Notes: generated by a model from the letters alone, not told the origin. Positions 10,464 to 19,254 are shown, numbered from the stretch's first letter. The stretch: 64,000 bases of DNA from Elusimicrobiota bacterium (GCA_023213235.1 CP096137.1:1003587-1067586), one strand, 5' to 3'. Translations and numbers: made by a program.

Positions 10464-11044
10464 GGCTTCGGCGGCGCCTCGCGCGTCTCGCGGGGCGCCG
10501 CGCCGGAGGCCTCGAGCCGGCCGAGCAGGGACGCGAGGTCTTCGGCGTGCTCCTCCTCCTTCGCGAGGATCTCCTCGAGCATGCGCCGCGACGTCGGGTC
10601 GTCGTGGCCGAAGAAGCGGATCATCTCCGAGTAGCTCTCGACGGCGATGCGCTCGGCGACCAGGTTCTCCTCGATCATGTCGGTGAGGTCCTTGCCCTCG
10701 GCGTACTCCGAGTGGCTGCGCGAAAGCAAGGTCAGGGGGTTGTAGTCGGGCTCGCCGCCGAGCTGGACGATCCGCTCCGCGATCATGTCCGCATGGCCCT
10801 GCTCCTCGGCCGCGTGCTCGGCGAACTCGTCGGCGACGGCCTGGGACAGGATGCCCTTGGCCATCGCGTGGTGGCGCTTGTAGCGCAGCACGCAGACGAT
10901 CTCGGTGGCCAGAGCCGCGTTGAGGATCTTGATCGCGACGCCCCTGTCGGCCTTGTAGCCGGGAGTGACGGCGCCCTCGGCCATGTGGCGGCGGGCGCGC
11001 TCGCGCAGGGTCTTCACGTCGCTCAGAAAGCGTTCATTTCCCAT
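10460..11044 (-). CDS. bfr: Bacterioferritin / ferritin-like diiron protein
   Basis: 194 residues forming a four-helix ferritin-like bundle. Diiron ligands are visible as E in ATEIVCVLRY, EEQGH (ExxH), E in ENLVAERIA and EEEHAE. It probably stores iron or detoxifies peroxide in the cytoplasm. It is the last gene of a minus-strand run from the receiver-kinase through the lipoprotein, overlapping the lipoprotein stop by 11 bases. It converges on aceA with a 4-base stop overlap. A superoxide dismutase lies 4.7 kb away, which fits an oxidative-stress neighbourhood. It could equally be classed as a Dps-like or generic ferritin-like protein. Confidence 0.8.
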   Translation of the reverse strand: MGNERFLSDVKTLRERARRHMAEGAVTPGYKADRGVAIKILNAALATEIVCVLRYKRHHAMAKGILSQAVADEFAEHAAEEQGHADMIAERIVQLGGEPDYNPLTLLSRSHSEYAEGKDLTDMIEENLVAERIAVESYSEMIRFFGHDDPTSRRMLEEILAKEEEHAEDLASLLGRLEASGAAPRETREAPPKP

Positions 11045-11602
11045 CGGTCCTCCTTGCGTCTTTGGCGTTGAAGGTGATCCGCAGCCAGTCCCCGTCTCGC
11101 GCCAGGCGGGCGCTCGCGGGATCGGCCTCGGGCGGCAGCGGCACGACGCGCTCCTCGCTGCGGTACGAGCGCAGGCGGCGCGCCGGCCCCGACTTCGCGA
11201 CGACGACGGTCACGTCCTGCGGGCCGGGGCGCAGGGTCACGTCGCGGCCGGCGGAGCCGGGCAGCAGCAGGTTGACGGAGTGGCGTCCCGCGGCCGTCTC
11301 GGACTCCGTGCGCGCCCCCGGGATGGCGATCGTTTCGAAAGCGAGGTCGTACTTGATCACGTCGGAGAAGGGGCGGCGCAGAGAGAAGTGCTGGGGGCTG
11401 CGGTTGGGAAACGGGGCGCCGAAGAGATCTTCGTATTTCTCGTGGAGCGGATCGGGCCACGGATGGTGGAAGAAGGACTCCCAGGAAAGCTCCTCGCCCC
11501 TCGGCGGGGGACGCCCTTCCGGTCGGAGTGGTCCGGGCGCCGGGAGTGGCACGCGCAGAGGAGCGCGGCCAGCGCGGCGGCGGACGCCGCCGCGCGCCTC
11601 AC
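11034..11602 (-). CDS. Lipoprotein with Hsp20/alpha-crystallin-like domain, one frameshift
   Basis: The start GTG overlaps the stop of the upstream kinase (GTGA). The N-terminus is a lipoprotein signal ending in the lipobox LLCAC. The body, after a Trp-rich linker (SWESFFHHPWPDP), has the strand pattern of small heat-shock proteins: VNLLLPG, SYRSEERVVPLP and a final DWLRITFNAK. The frame breaks at the + strand G5 tract 11506-11510; one extra base there gives about 189 residues. A lipid-anchored Hsp20-like protein would act in the periplasm, which is unusual. The domain call is from pattern only. Confidence 0.55.
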
Positions 11603-13065
11603 GGGGCCTCGGCCGCGTAGGTCGGGCGCGAGCGGCTGCTCGAGACGTAGATGCGCGGCGCCGCGGGCTTCGGCGCGGGGGGACGCGCGGGCAGGAAGAC
11701 GAAGAAGCGTCCGCCTTCTCCGGCGTCCGCCCAGACGCGGCCCCCGTGGGCCTCGGCGATCTCGCGGCACATCGTCAGTCCCAGGGAGCCGTTGAAGCCC
11801 CCGCCGGCCGCCTCGCGGCGGTCGAGCCCGGAGAACGAGGTGAAGAGGCCGGCGATCTTGTCCGCCGCCACGCCGGGGCCGTCGTCGAGGACGCCGACGC
11901 GCACGCCGCCGTTCTCCTCCGAGGCCTCGACCGTCACGCGGGACCGCGCGTGGCGCCGGGCGTTGTCGACGAGCGCGCGCAGCATCTGCAGGACGAGGTC
12001 GGCGTCGCCCTCGAGCTGCGGCAGGCCGGCCGAGGACGCGACGTCGACCTCGACGCCGCCCGCGCCGGACCCGTTCTCCCGCGCGAGCTCACCGAGCAGC
12101 GCGCCCAGATCGAACGGCTCGCGCGAGGCCTTCAGGCGGCCGCCCTCGAAGCGGGAGAGGTCTCCGAGCTTGTCGAACAGCCGCGCCTGCCGGTCGACGT
12201 TGCGGGTGATCATGTCGACGAGACGGGCCTGGCGCACCGACAACGGGCCGCTCGGCGCGTCCTTCAGGCAGAACACCGCCGTCTTGACCGTGGAGATGAT
12301 GTTGCGCATCTCGTGGTTGAAGCGCCGGGTGAAGAGCGCCTTGATGCCTTCGAGGCGCTTGGTCTCCGCGTCGTCGGCGGCGGCGGGCCTGGCGGCCGCG
12401 GAGGCGCGGAAGGTGACGAGCCGGGCCGGCTCGCCGTTCCAGTCGACGCCCGAGACGGTCATCTCGGCCGGGCTCTCGTCGGCGCGCGGCGAGACGATCG
12501 TCACCGAGCCCGAGTCCCTGGGGTAGGCGAAGGGCTTGCCCACGAGGTCGCGCGCCGCCGCGCCGAAGAGCGCCTCGGCCGCGGGGTTGGCGTGCAGTAC
12601 GTGGGCGTCGGCGTCGACGACGACGCGGGCGGCCGGGTCCTGGTCGAGCAGTCGCTCGACGAGGGCGGTCAGCTTCTTCTTCTCGACGGCATGCCGGATC
12701 GCCCTCTTAAGGAGGAAGCAGTCCATCGTTCCCTTCACGAGGTAGTCCTGGGCGCCGCGCTTGAGCGCCTGCTCGGCCAGCGGTTCGTCGTGGAGGCTCG
12801 TCAGCAGCAGGATCGGCAGGTCGGGGCGCTGGGCCCGCACGCGCGCGAGGCCCTCGAGGCCGCCGCCCTGCGGGACGCCGAGGTCGAGGATCGCCGCGTC
12901 GAAGTCCTCGCGGTCGAGGAGGTGGCAGGCGCTGGAGACCCGGACGGCCTCGACGACCTCGAAACGGTCCGGGGAGCCGTCGGCGCCGCCGAGCGTGCGC
13001 CGGACCAAGGACGTCTCGTCGGTGTCGCCCTCGATCAGGAGGACTTTGTAGGTTTTTCCGCTCAT
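11599..13065 (-). CDS. Hybrid protein: receiver - PAS - histidine kinase
   Basis: 488 residues from ATG 13065, with GAGGAGA 3 bases upstream. Residues 1-125 are a CheY-like receiver (AAILDLGVPQ phospho-acceptor region, ILLLTS, K near YLVKG). A PAS domain follows (about 150-240), then an H-box (FNHEMRNII) and an HATPase domain (N-box DNARRHA, G1 DDGPGVA, G2 GSLGLTMC). No membrane segment is present, so it is cytoplasmic and probably receives phosphate or a small-molecule signal through the N-terminal receiver. A PhoB-like regulator lies just upstream on the same strand but is separated by a strong hairpin. Confidence 0.85.
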   Translation of the reverse strand: MSGKTYKVLLIEGDTDETSLVRRTLGGADGSPDRFEVVEAVRVSSACHLLDREDFDAAILDLGVPQGGGLEGLARVRAQRPDLPILLLTSLHDEPLAEQALKRGAQDYLVKGTMDCFLLKRAIRHAVEKKKLTALVERLLDQDPAARVVVDADAHVLHANPAAEALFGAAARDLVGKPFAYPRDSGSVTIVSPRADESPAEMTVSGVDWNGEPARLVTFRASAAARPAAADDAETKRLEGIKALFTRRFNHEMRNIISTVKTAVFCLKDAPSGPLSVRQARLVDMITRNVDRQARLFDKLGDLSRFEGGRLKASREPFDLGALLGELARENGSGAGGVEVDVASSAGLPQLEGDADLVLQMLRALVDNARRHARSRVTVEASEENGGVRVGVLDDGPGVAADKIAGLFTSFSGLDRREAAGGGFNGSLGLTMCREIAEAHGGRVWADAGEGGRFFVFLPARPPAPKPAAPRIYVSSSRSRPTYAAEAP

Positions 13066-13089
13066 GGTCTCCTCGTTGCCCGCCGAGCG

Positions 13090-13095
13090 ATTATA
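13090..13095 (-). promoter_or_regulatory. Consensus -10 box TATAAT of the receiver-kinase gene
   Basis: On the minus strand an exact TATAAT (complement of 13090-13095) lies 24 bases before ATG 13065, leaving room for a short leader with the GAGGAGA site. No good -35 is visible 17 bases upstream. Confidence 0.5.
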
Positions 13096-13161
13096 CGGTC
13101 GGATTCCGCGAAGGACCACGGCGGGCGCGGAAAGCAATTGCGACGTCCGGATGACGCCGCC

Positions 13162-13193
13162 CCGGGCGCCGCGCTTTTCGGCGCGGCGCCCGG
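13162..13193 (-). terminator. 13-bp GC hairpin between the PhoB-like gene and the receiver-kinase
   Basis: Perfect 13-base arms (ccgggcgccgcgc and its complement) enclose a TTTTCG loop, 8 bases beyond the stop of the upstream minus-strand regulator. No U-tract follows, but the stability and position suggest a terminator or RNA-end stabiliser separating two transcription units. Confidence 0.55.
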
Positions 13194-13200
13194 ACGGGCG

Positions 13201-13899
13201 CTACTTCATCGCGACTTGGTAGCCGAAGTTCGGCACGGTGCGGATGCGCTCGGACTCGGAGCGGAGCTTCCGGCGCAGGCGCGCGATGTGCTGATCGACG
13301 GTGCGCGTGTCGATCTCGATGTCCTTGTCGTGGCCCCAGATCAGCTGCAGCAGCTGCTCGCGGGAGAGGACCTTGCCGTTGGCCTCGATGAGCAGCTTGA
13401 GGATCGCGAACTCCTTGGGCGCGAGATAGGTGACCTGGCCCTTGACCAGGATCTCGTGCCGCTCGAAGTCGATGTTGATGTCGCCGACGGAGACGCTCTT
13501 CTTGTCGGAGCCTCCGGTCTGGATCCCGGCGCGGCGCAGGTGGCCGGCGATGCGGGCCTGCAGCTCGCCGAGCGAGAACGGCTTGACGATGTAGTCGTCG
13601 GCGCCGAGCTTGAGGCCGAGGATGCGGTCCATCTCGCTGCGCTTGGCCGTCAGCAGGAGAATCGGAACGTCGACCTCGGAGCGCATCGTCTTGAGGAACT
13701 CGAGCCCGTCCATCTTGGGAAGCATGATGTCCAAGAGGATCAGGTCGGGCTTCGACGAGCGCGCGAGCTTCAGTCCGGTCTCCGCGTCGCGGGCGGAGGT
13801 CACATGATACTTTTCCTTCTCCAGGTTGTGGCGAATCAACCGGACAAGGTCTTTTTCGTCTTCGATGATCAGGATTTTCTCTTTGGTGGCGGTCGTCAT
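13201..13899 (-). CDS. OmpR/PhoB-family response regulator
   Basis: 232 residues. An N-terminal receiver has EDE acidic pocket residues, the phospho-acceptor Asp in LLDIMLPKMDG, and Lys in IVKPFS. The C-terminal winged helix ends in DQHIARLRRKL...VRTVPNFGYQ-type sequence. ATG 13899 follows a TAACAT -10 box by only 7 bases, so no SD is needed. The usual partner kinase would be the downstream receiver-kinase, though a hairpin separates the genes and that kinase has its own promoter. Confidence 0.9.
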   Translation of the reverse strand: MTTATKEKILIIEDEKDLVRLIRHNLEKEKYHVTSARDAETGLKLARSSKPDLILLDIMLPKMDGLEFLKTMRSEVDVPILLLTAKRSEMDRILGLKLGADDYIVKPFSLGELQARIAGHLRRAGIQTGGSDKKSVSVGDINIDFERHEILVKGQVTYLAPKEFAILKLLIEANGKVLSREQLLQLIWGHDKDIEIDTRTVDQHIARLRRKLRSESERIRTVPNFGYQVAMK

Positions 13900-13906
13900 G
13901 GCGGCT

Positions 13907-13912
13907 ATGTTA
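13907..13912 (-). promoter_or_regulatory. -10 box (TAACAT) 7 bases before the regulator start
   Basis: Minus-strand TAACAT, then 7 bases, then ATG 13899. This spacing places the transcription start at or next to the start codon, as in leaderless genes. No SD lies in the gap. Confidence 0.5.
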
Positions 13913-14074
13913 CACCCGCGCGGGGCCGGACCGAAGTGCGGCGGAGTCGCATTCATGTCGCCGTTTTATGACGCGCGCCGAAGTCGCGAATGCTTTACAA
14001 ACCGTCCATGGGGGCGCGGTCCCGCGCGAGCTAGACTAGGCGCGTCGGCACGTGAATCCCCGGAGGTGCACAGC

Positions 14075-14365
14075 ATGGAGAAGGAGAAGGGCGGTATGTC
14101 GGGCTTCTGGTATTTCGTGGGCGGCGCGGCGGTCGGCGCGGCGGCGGGCGTCCTGTTCGCTCCGCGGCCCGGGTCGGAGACGCGCGCGTCCCTCGAGGAG
14201 TGGCGCAAGCAGAACGGCGAGAAGGCGAAGGGCCTGATCTCCCGCATCAGCGAGAAGATCCCGGCGCGCGTCAAGGCGGCGGCGTTCGGCGGGGCGGTCA
14301 AGAGCGGCGTGTCCGAGGCCGCGGAGATCGGCACGGAGAAGGCGAAGGACTTCGTCGGAGCGTAA
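14075..14365 (+). CDS. YtxH-like small protein
   Basis: 96 residues. A glycine/alanine-rich hydrophobic segment (about 10-32, ending GVLFAPRPGSETR) followed by a charged helical region is the pattern of YtxH/gas-vesicle-like stress proteins. CGGAGGTG lies 8 bases before ATG 14075, and a TAGACT -10-like box is about 40 bases upstream. It is monocistronic, ended by the hairpin at 14377. The function of the family is unclear; a role at the membrane under stress is usually assumed. Confidence 0.7.
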   Translation: MEKEKGGMSGFWYFVGGAAVGAAAGVLFAPRPGSETRASLEEWRKQNGEKAKGLISRISEKIPARVKAAAFGGAVKSGVSEAAEIGTEKAKDFVGA

Positions 14366-14376
14366 GGGATGCCGAA

Positions 14377-14402
14377 GGGGAGGCCCCGCGCGGGGCCTCC
14401 CC
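14377..14402. terminator. Perfect 11-bp GC hairpin between convergent genes
   Basis: Arms ggggaggcccc and its complement enclose GCGC. It sits 11 bases after the YtxH-like stop and 18 bases before the convergent double-receiver stop at 14421, so it could terminate both directions. There is no T-run. Confidence 0.6.
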
Positions 14403-14420
14403 GAACGGCGCGGCGCGATA

Positions 14421-15137
14421 CTAAGGAAGGAGACCCGCGACGCGCGCGAGCAGGGAGCGGCGCTCGACGGGCTTGACCACGTAGGCGGACCCGCCCGCGT
14501 CGAGGTTGTCGACGAAGTCCGCCGCCCGGTTCGACGAGGTCAGGAACAGCACGGGCGTTTCCGCGAAGCGCGGCTCCGCGCGGACGCGGCGGCACAGCGT
14601 GAACCCGTCCGGGCCGGGCATCGACACGTCGAGCACGACCAGGTCGGGCTCGACGACGATCATCTCGTCGAGCAGATCGTCGCCGCGCGGCAGGACCACG
14701 ACGTCGTAGCGGGGCAGCAGCCAATCCTTGAGGAGCGACGAAAAGTCTCCGTCGTCGTCGACGAGGATGACGCGGCGGCGCCTAGGCGTGGGCATATCGT
14801 CTCCGCGGCTCGCGCCGCGGGACGAGGGCCGGCGCGCGGCGGCGACGCTCAGCGCGCGCTTGAGAGCGCGCGCGTCGAGGACGTTCCCGGACCGGTAGTC
14901 CGCGACGGCCACGGTCGGCGTCGGCAGCGCGCCGAGCGCGCGGACGCCGGAGCCGAGCAGGACGACCTGGATCGCGGGGTCCTCGCGGAGGACGCGGCGG
15001 GCGGTCTCGGGTCCGTCCGCGCAGACGAGGGAGAACTGCGGCGAAGGGAGGACCGGCTCCGTCATGAGGAGCAGCAGGAGCTGCGCGACCTGCGGATCCT
15101 TCTCGACGAGCAGCACGGTGATCTTCGCGTTCGTCAT
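14421..15137 (-). CDS. Double-receiver response regulator (first receiver degenerate)
   Basis: 238 residues, two CheY-like domains and no output domain. The second (about 120-238) has VDDDGD, phospho-acceptor Asp in LVVLDVSMPGPDG, and a Lys in VVKPVE. The first (about 1-105) reads VVLLGSGVRAL where the Asp should be and is probably not phosphorylated. GGAGGAAG is well placed upstream of ATG 15137. It is an orphan; no kinase is adjacent on this strand. It may be a phosphate sink or a protein-protein relay. Confidence 0.85.
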   Translation of the reverse strand: MTNAKITVLLVEKDPQVAQLLLLLMTEPVLPSPQFSLVCADGPETARRVLREDPAIQVVLLGSGVRALGALPTPTVAVADYRSGNVLDARALKRALSVAAARRPSSRGASRGDDMPTPRRRRVILVDDDGDFSSLLKDWLLPRYDVVVLPRGDDLLDEMIVVEPDLVVLDVSMPGPDGFTLCRRVRAEPRFAETPVLFLTSSNRAADFVDNLDAGGSAYVVKPVERRSLLARVAGLLP

Positions 15138-15289
15138 GTTTCTTCCTCCCCGGGGAGCGGCCTTCCTCAGGGTAGCTCCGGGTTTTCCTCCGCGCGATGG
15201 CGGGCGGGTAACGGTTGTGTATCCTCGCGCCGGGCGCGGCGTCCAAATAGGGTGACGCCGCGGCCATGTCGCGCGGGGCGCGGCGCGCC

Positions 15290-15295
15290 TATACT
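15290..15295 (+). promoter_or_regulatory. -10 box TATACT 6 bases before the lipoprotein start
   Basis: TATACT, six bases, ATG 15302. The spacing implies a leaderless transcript. The 165 bases between the divergent genes (15138-15301) hold nothing else recognised. Confidence 0.55.
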
Positions 15296-15301
15296 GGGGT
15301 T

Positions 15302-15693
15302 ATGAGAAGAGGAACGATCTTGGTCCTGGCGGCCGCGCTGTGCGCATGCGCCTCCGGGGACGCCTGCGCTCGAGCCCCGCCGTCGGCGGAGCCGAGGGCG
15401 AGGTCCGCTACGGCCGCACGCAGGACGACGACGTCGTCATCGACCTGACGGTCGAGCACCTTCGCGCGCCTGAGCGCCTCGAGCCGCCGGGCTGGGCCTA
15501 CGTGGCGTGGGCGCGCGGCTCCTCCGGCTCTCCGCTGAACCTCGGCCCGCTGAGCGTCTCGCGCGGCCGCCACGCGACGCTGCGCGCCGTCACGCAGCTG
15601 CGCAACTTCGACCTGTTCGTCACGGCGGAGCCGGCCGCCGACGTCGAGAGCCCGAGCGGCGAGCCGCTGCTCTGGGCCAGCCGCCACGAGTGA
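15302..15693 (+). CDS. Small lipoprotein of unknown function, one frameshift
   Basis: The N-terminus MRRGTILVLAAALCACASG is a lipoprotein signal with lipobox ALCAC. The frame then breaks at the G4 tract 15356-15359. One added G joins it to a 105-residue acidic, beta-rich sequence (EVRYGRTQDDDVVIDL...LLWASRHE). The corrected length is about 130 residues. No family was recognised. It lies 12 bases upstream of the superoxide dismutase and may be co-transcribed with it. Confidence 0.6.
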
Positions 15694-15705
15694 GGGGGAA
15701 CCGAC

Positions 15706-16302
15706 ATGACCAGCATCGCGAAGGCGCGCAGCGAGATCCGGCCCTGGAGCCTCGAGGGCATCAGCGAAGACCAGATCGCCCAGCACTGGGCGCTGTACGA
15801 GGGCTACGTCAAGAACGAGAAGGCCCTCTCGGAAAAGCTCGCGCTGCTCTCCAAGGTCGAGAATTTCGGGAGCGAGTTCGCGGAGCTCAAGCGGCGCTGG
15901 AGCTTCGAGGCCAACGGCGTCATCCTCCACGAGCTGTACTTCGAGGCGCTCAAGAAGGGCGGCGGCCAGCCCGGGGAAGCCGCGGGGCTCACGAAGCTCC
16001 TGAAGAAGCACTTCGGCGGATTCGCCGCGTGGCGCAAGGAGTTCGAGGCCGCCGGAAAGATGCGCGGAGTCGGCTGGGTCATTCTCTACTGGAACCCGCG
16101 CGAGGAGACTTTGGCCAACGTCTGGATCTCCTCCCACGAGGACGGCCATCCCGCCGGCTGCGTCCCGCTGCTCGTCATGGACGTGTGGGAGCACGCGTAC
16201 ATGGTCGACTGGGGCGCCTCCGGGCGCGCCGACTACATCGGGGCGTTCTTCCGCAACGTGGACTGGGGGACGGTCGAGGAGAGATGGCGAAAAAGCTCCT
16301 GA
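15706..16302 (+). CDS. sodB: Fe/Mn-type superoxide dismutase
   Basis: 198 residues; it dismutates superoxide to peroxide and oxygen. The C-terminal signature DVWEHAYMVDW carries the Asp and His metal ligands. A His in GVILHELYF and a His in IAQHWALYEGYV probably complete the set. The second-shell HxxHH-type pattern around the first ligand is replaced by QHWALYE, an atypical form known in some anaerobe/environmental SODs. AGGGGG precedes ATG 15706. The 3' end overlaps the next receiver gene by 19 bases, linking the two translationally. Metal preference cannot be read from the sequence; the symbol is by family only. Confidence 0.85.
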   Translation: MTSIAKARSEIRPWSLEGISEDQIAQHWALYEGYVKNEKALSEKLALLSKVENFGSEFAELKRRWSFEANGVILHELYFEALKKGGGQPGEAAGLTKLLKKHFGGFAAWRKEFEAAGKMRGVGWVILYWNPREETLANVWISSHEDGHPAGCVPLLVMDVWEHAYMVDWGASGRADYIGAFFRNVDWGTVEERWRKSS

Positions 16303-16709
16303 TCGTCGACGACAACGACGACGTCCGCATGAGCCTGCGTCTCGCGCTCGAGAGCTTCGGCGACATCGTCGAGGCGGGCAGCGGCGCGGAGGCGCTGCGC
16401 CTCATCGCCTCGGAGCGGCCGCGCGCCGTGGTCCTCGACATCTCGATGCCCGGCATGGGCGGGCTCGAGGTCCTGCGCGCCGCGCGCGCGGGCCAGCCCG
16501 CGCTGGCCGTCGTCATGCTCACGGGCGAGATGGACCTCGAGGTCGCGCGCGAGTGCCTGGAGGCCGGCGCGCGCTCCTACGTCACGAAGCCGTTCGACGC
16601 GCAGACGCTGCGCTCGGAGATCAAGCGGCTGCTCGAGACGGGCGGCAGCGAGGGCGAAGCCGACGCGCGCCCGTGGCGCGTCGCCGGCGAGAAGCCTCAG
16701 GAGGAGTAG
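16284..16709 (+). CDS. Single-domain response regulator with C-terminal tail
   Basis: 141 residues. The receiver has VDDNDD, phospho-acceptor in VVLDISMPGMGG, Thr in MLTGE and Lys in VTKPFD. A 25-residue acidic tail follows residue 116. It starts within the end of the superoxide dismutase gene and ends overlapping the convergent era stop by 13 bases. It lacks an output domain, so it probably acts by protein contact or in a phosphorelay. Confidence 0.85.
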   Translation: MAKKLLIVDDNDDVRMSLRLALESFGDIVEAGSGAEALRLIASERPRAVVLDISMPGMGGLEVLRAARAGQPALAVVMLTGEMDLEVARECLEAGARSYVTKPFDAQTLRSEIKRLLETGGSEGEADARPWRVAGEKPQEE

Positions 16710-17590
16710 CCGAACTCCTGCAGCGACTTCGGGTCCTTGCGCCAGTCCTTGCGCACCTTGACCCAGACCTCGAGGACCACGTCGCGCCCGAGGAACTGCT
16801 TGAGCATGGCCTCGGAGCGTTCGGTCAACCGGTGGAGGTCCTTGCCGGCCTTGCCGATGATGATCCCCTTCTGCCCGTCGCGCTCGACGTAGAGCGTCGC
16901 GAACACCTCGTCGGTCCGGCCCGGGTGCTCGCGGAAGGTCTCGACGACGACCGCGGTCGCGTGGGGGATCTCGTCGTGATAGAGGTCGAAGACCTGCTCG
17001 CGGACGATCTCGGCGGCGAAAAAGCGCTCCCAGCGGTCGGACAGCTGGCCCTTATCGTAGAACGGCTCGCCCGCCGGCAGGCGCGAGACGATCTCGGCCT
17101 TGAGCTCGTCGACCCCTTGGCCCTTGAGCGCGGAGATGCGGAAGACCTTCGCGGGCTTGACCGCCGCGGAGTACGCGGCCTCGAGCGCGTCGAGCTTCGG
17201 CGCGGCGTCGGCGCGGTCGCACTTGTTGAGCACGAGCAGGACGGGCGTGCCCTCGCGCAGGTGCGTGTTCCCGATCTTCTTGGGGTCGGCCTCGGCGCAG
17301 TCGACGATATAGACGACGAGGTCGGCGTCGTCGCGGATCGCGCGCGTGGCCTCGACGCGCAGGCTCTTCTGCAGCTGGTCGCCGGGCTCGTCGATGAGCC
17401 CCGGGGTGTCGAGGAAGCAGGCCTGGAAATCCTCGCCCTCGAGGATGCCGAGCAGGCGGTGGCGCGTCGTCTGCGGCTTGGGCGAGACGATCGACAGCTT
17501 GAACTTCAGCAGGGAGTTGAGGAGAGTCGACTTCCCGGCGTTGGGACGGCCGGCGAGGGCGACAAAGCCCGCGCGGTGGACGGCGCTCAT
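16697..17590 (-). CDS. era: GTPase Era
   Basis: 297 residues, normal length. It helps mature 16S rRNA and assemble the 30S subunit. G1 is GRPNAGKST, G2 region QTTRH, G3 DTPG, G4 NKCD, and G5 SALKG. A C-terminal KH domain has RDGQKGIIIGKAGKDL. The ATG overlaps the stop of the upstream exported-protein gene (ATGA), so it is translationally coupled to it, an odd pairing for a housekeeping GTPase. Confidence 0.95.
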   Translation of the reverse strand: MSAVHRAGFVALAGRPNAGKSTLLNSLLKFKLSIVSPKPQTTRHRLLGILEGEDFQACFLDTPGLIDEPGDQLQKSLRVEATRAIRDDADLVVYIVDCAEADPKKIGNTHLREGTPVLLVLNKCDRADAAPKLDALEAAYSAAVKPAKVFRISALKGQGVDELKAEIVSRLPAGEPFYDKGQLSDRWERFFAAEIVREQVFDLYHDEIPHATAVVVETFREHPGRTDEVFATLYVERDGQKGIIIGKAGKDLHRLTERSEAMLKQFLGRDVVLEVWVKVRKDWRKDPKSLQEFGYSS

Positions 17591-19222
17591 TTAAGGGCGG
17601 CTTCGAAGGCGGCCAGGCGGGGGTCTTTGTTCGCGCGCATCCAGGAGAGGATAGACGTTTTGGACGCGCTCGTCATCAGGGAGAGGGGCACCGGCTTGAC
17701 GGCGGCCGTGTAGGCGGCGTGGATCGGGGGCATCCGGTCGGCCGCGGCGAGCGCCGGCTTGAACAGGTCGGCGCTGACGTACGGCGACAGCGCGCCGGTC
17801 TCGAACTGGAGCAGGACCTCGGGATTGTCCTTGCGCGCCAATCGCCGCGCGCGCTCGGAGGCGTAGCCGACGGAGTCGCGCGCGCGCACGGAGTATTGGG
17901 AGACGTCCGGCTTCATGAAGCCGCCCGAGGCGACGACGGCGGCGAGGTCGTCGAGCGTCGTCCCGTGGTACGAGAAGACGCCGTCGACGAGGGGAAACTG
18001 AGGGATGATCCGGGTCTTGGGCCCCGCGGCGCCCGCCGCGGCCTCGCGCGCCTTCGCGCCCGCCGCGATCGACTCCGCGGAGGCGGGCCGGCCGCCGGGG
18101 ACGTGGGCGCCGCCGGCGGTCGCCGCGGCCTCGAGGAAGCGGACGGTGGCCAGCGTCTCTTCGTCCCAGGACAGCTTGGACAGCCCGATCTTCTTGGCGG
18201 TCTTGGTGAACACCTCGAGCGGGGGCGAGGTACGTCTCGTAAGGCACGCCCTTCATCCCGTGGAAGTCCATCGAGATCGAGCCGAAGTTCTTGATGCGGC
18301 CGTCGGCGCGCGCCGCGGTCAGCGCCGGCGCGTCGAGGTCGAAGAGGTTCAGCGCGTAGCCCATGCGCACCTTCGAGAAGATGTGCTCGCCGTGCGTCGC
18401 GTCGAGGGGGCCGTGGCCGCCGTGCTCGGCGCTCTGGAAGAAGTACACCTTGTAGTTGGTGTCGCCGTGCATCGAGTAGCGCAGCGCGATGTCGCCCATC
18501 GTCGCGCGGACGCCGACGCCGACGTAGTCCTCGCGGCGGCCGCCGTGCAGGTTGTAGTGGAAGCCGATGTTGGAAACGCCCCGGGCCGCCTTGATGCGTT
18601 CGACCGCGGCGTCGGCCTCCGCCTTCACGTACGCCGACAGCTCGGCCTTCGAGACCTTGCGCGCGCGCAGGCCCTCGATCTCGGCGCGCGCCGCGGGAGC
18701 GATCTGGGCCCAGTAGTCGGCCTGCTTGAACTCTCGGTCGAGCCTCTCCGCCTCGCTCGCGGGCGGGGCCTCCTCGGCGGTCTTGGTCCCGAACGGATTG
18801 GCCATCGCGCGCAGCATGCCGAGGATGCGCGTCTTGAAGGTGGGGGCGCCGGCCTCCGCCGCGGGAGTCTTCGCGGCTTCGGCGTCGCCGAGCCGGTCCT
18901 CGGAGGCCGACGCGGCGAGAACGGGCTTGGCGGGAGAGGCGGCGGCTCGCGCGCCGACCGGCACGGCCTGCGCGTGCTGCGCGACGACGGAAACGGGAAG
19001 GGCAGGGATCGCGAGCGACGGGGCGGCCGAAACCGACAGCCCGCTGCCCTGCAGCGCCGGGGTCAGCGTGGCGGCCGACAGCGCCGGCGACGGGCTCAGC
19101 GAGGTCTGCAGGCTGACGCGCGGGACGACGCCTTCGGCGCCGGCCTCGGCGGAGACGGCGACGCCGGCGCGCGCGGGCGCGGCGGCGAGGACGAGGAGCG
19201 CGAAGAGCCTCAAGTGCTTCAT
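17587..19222 (-). CDS. Exported protein with ADP-ribosyltransferase-like C-terminal region, one frameshift
   Basis: About 544 residues after correction. A signal peptide (1-19, APARA) leads into an Ala/Pro/Ser-rich low-complexity region (20-130), a helical segment (about 160-230), then a domain with HYNLHGGRR and SMHGDTNYKVYF. The C-terminal part (about 410-520) reads VFSYHGTTLDDLAAVVASGG..., SVGYASERA and VLLQFETG. This resembles the YHGT(S/T)..L..I...G pattern and following Tyr strand of PARP/KptA-like ART folds. The + strand G5 at 18221-18225 holds the break; removing one base reads ..YETYLAPLEVFTKTAKK... It is followed directly by era. The ART assignment is an inference from motifs only. 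Confidence 0.55.
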
Positions 19223-19230
19223 GTTAAGGA

Positions 19231-19236
19231 AGGATA
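19231..19236 (-). promoter_or_regulatory. -10 box (TATCCT) of the exported-protein gene
   Basis: Minus-strand TATCCT with 8 bases to ATG 19222 and no SD between, so a leaderless or near-leaderless start is likely. Confidence 0.4.
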
Positions 19237-19254
19237 GGGCGCGTTCACGGGCGG

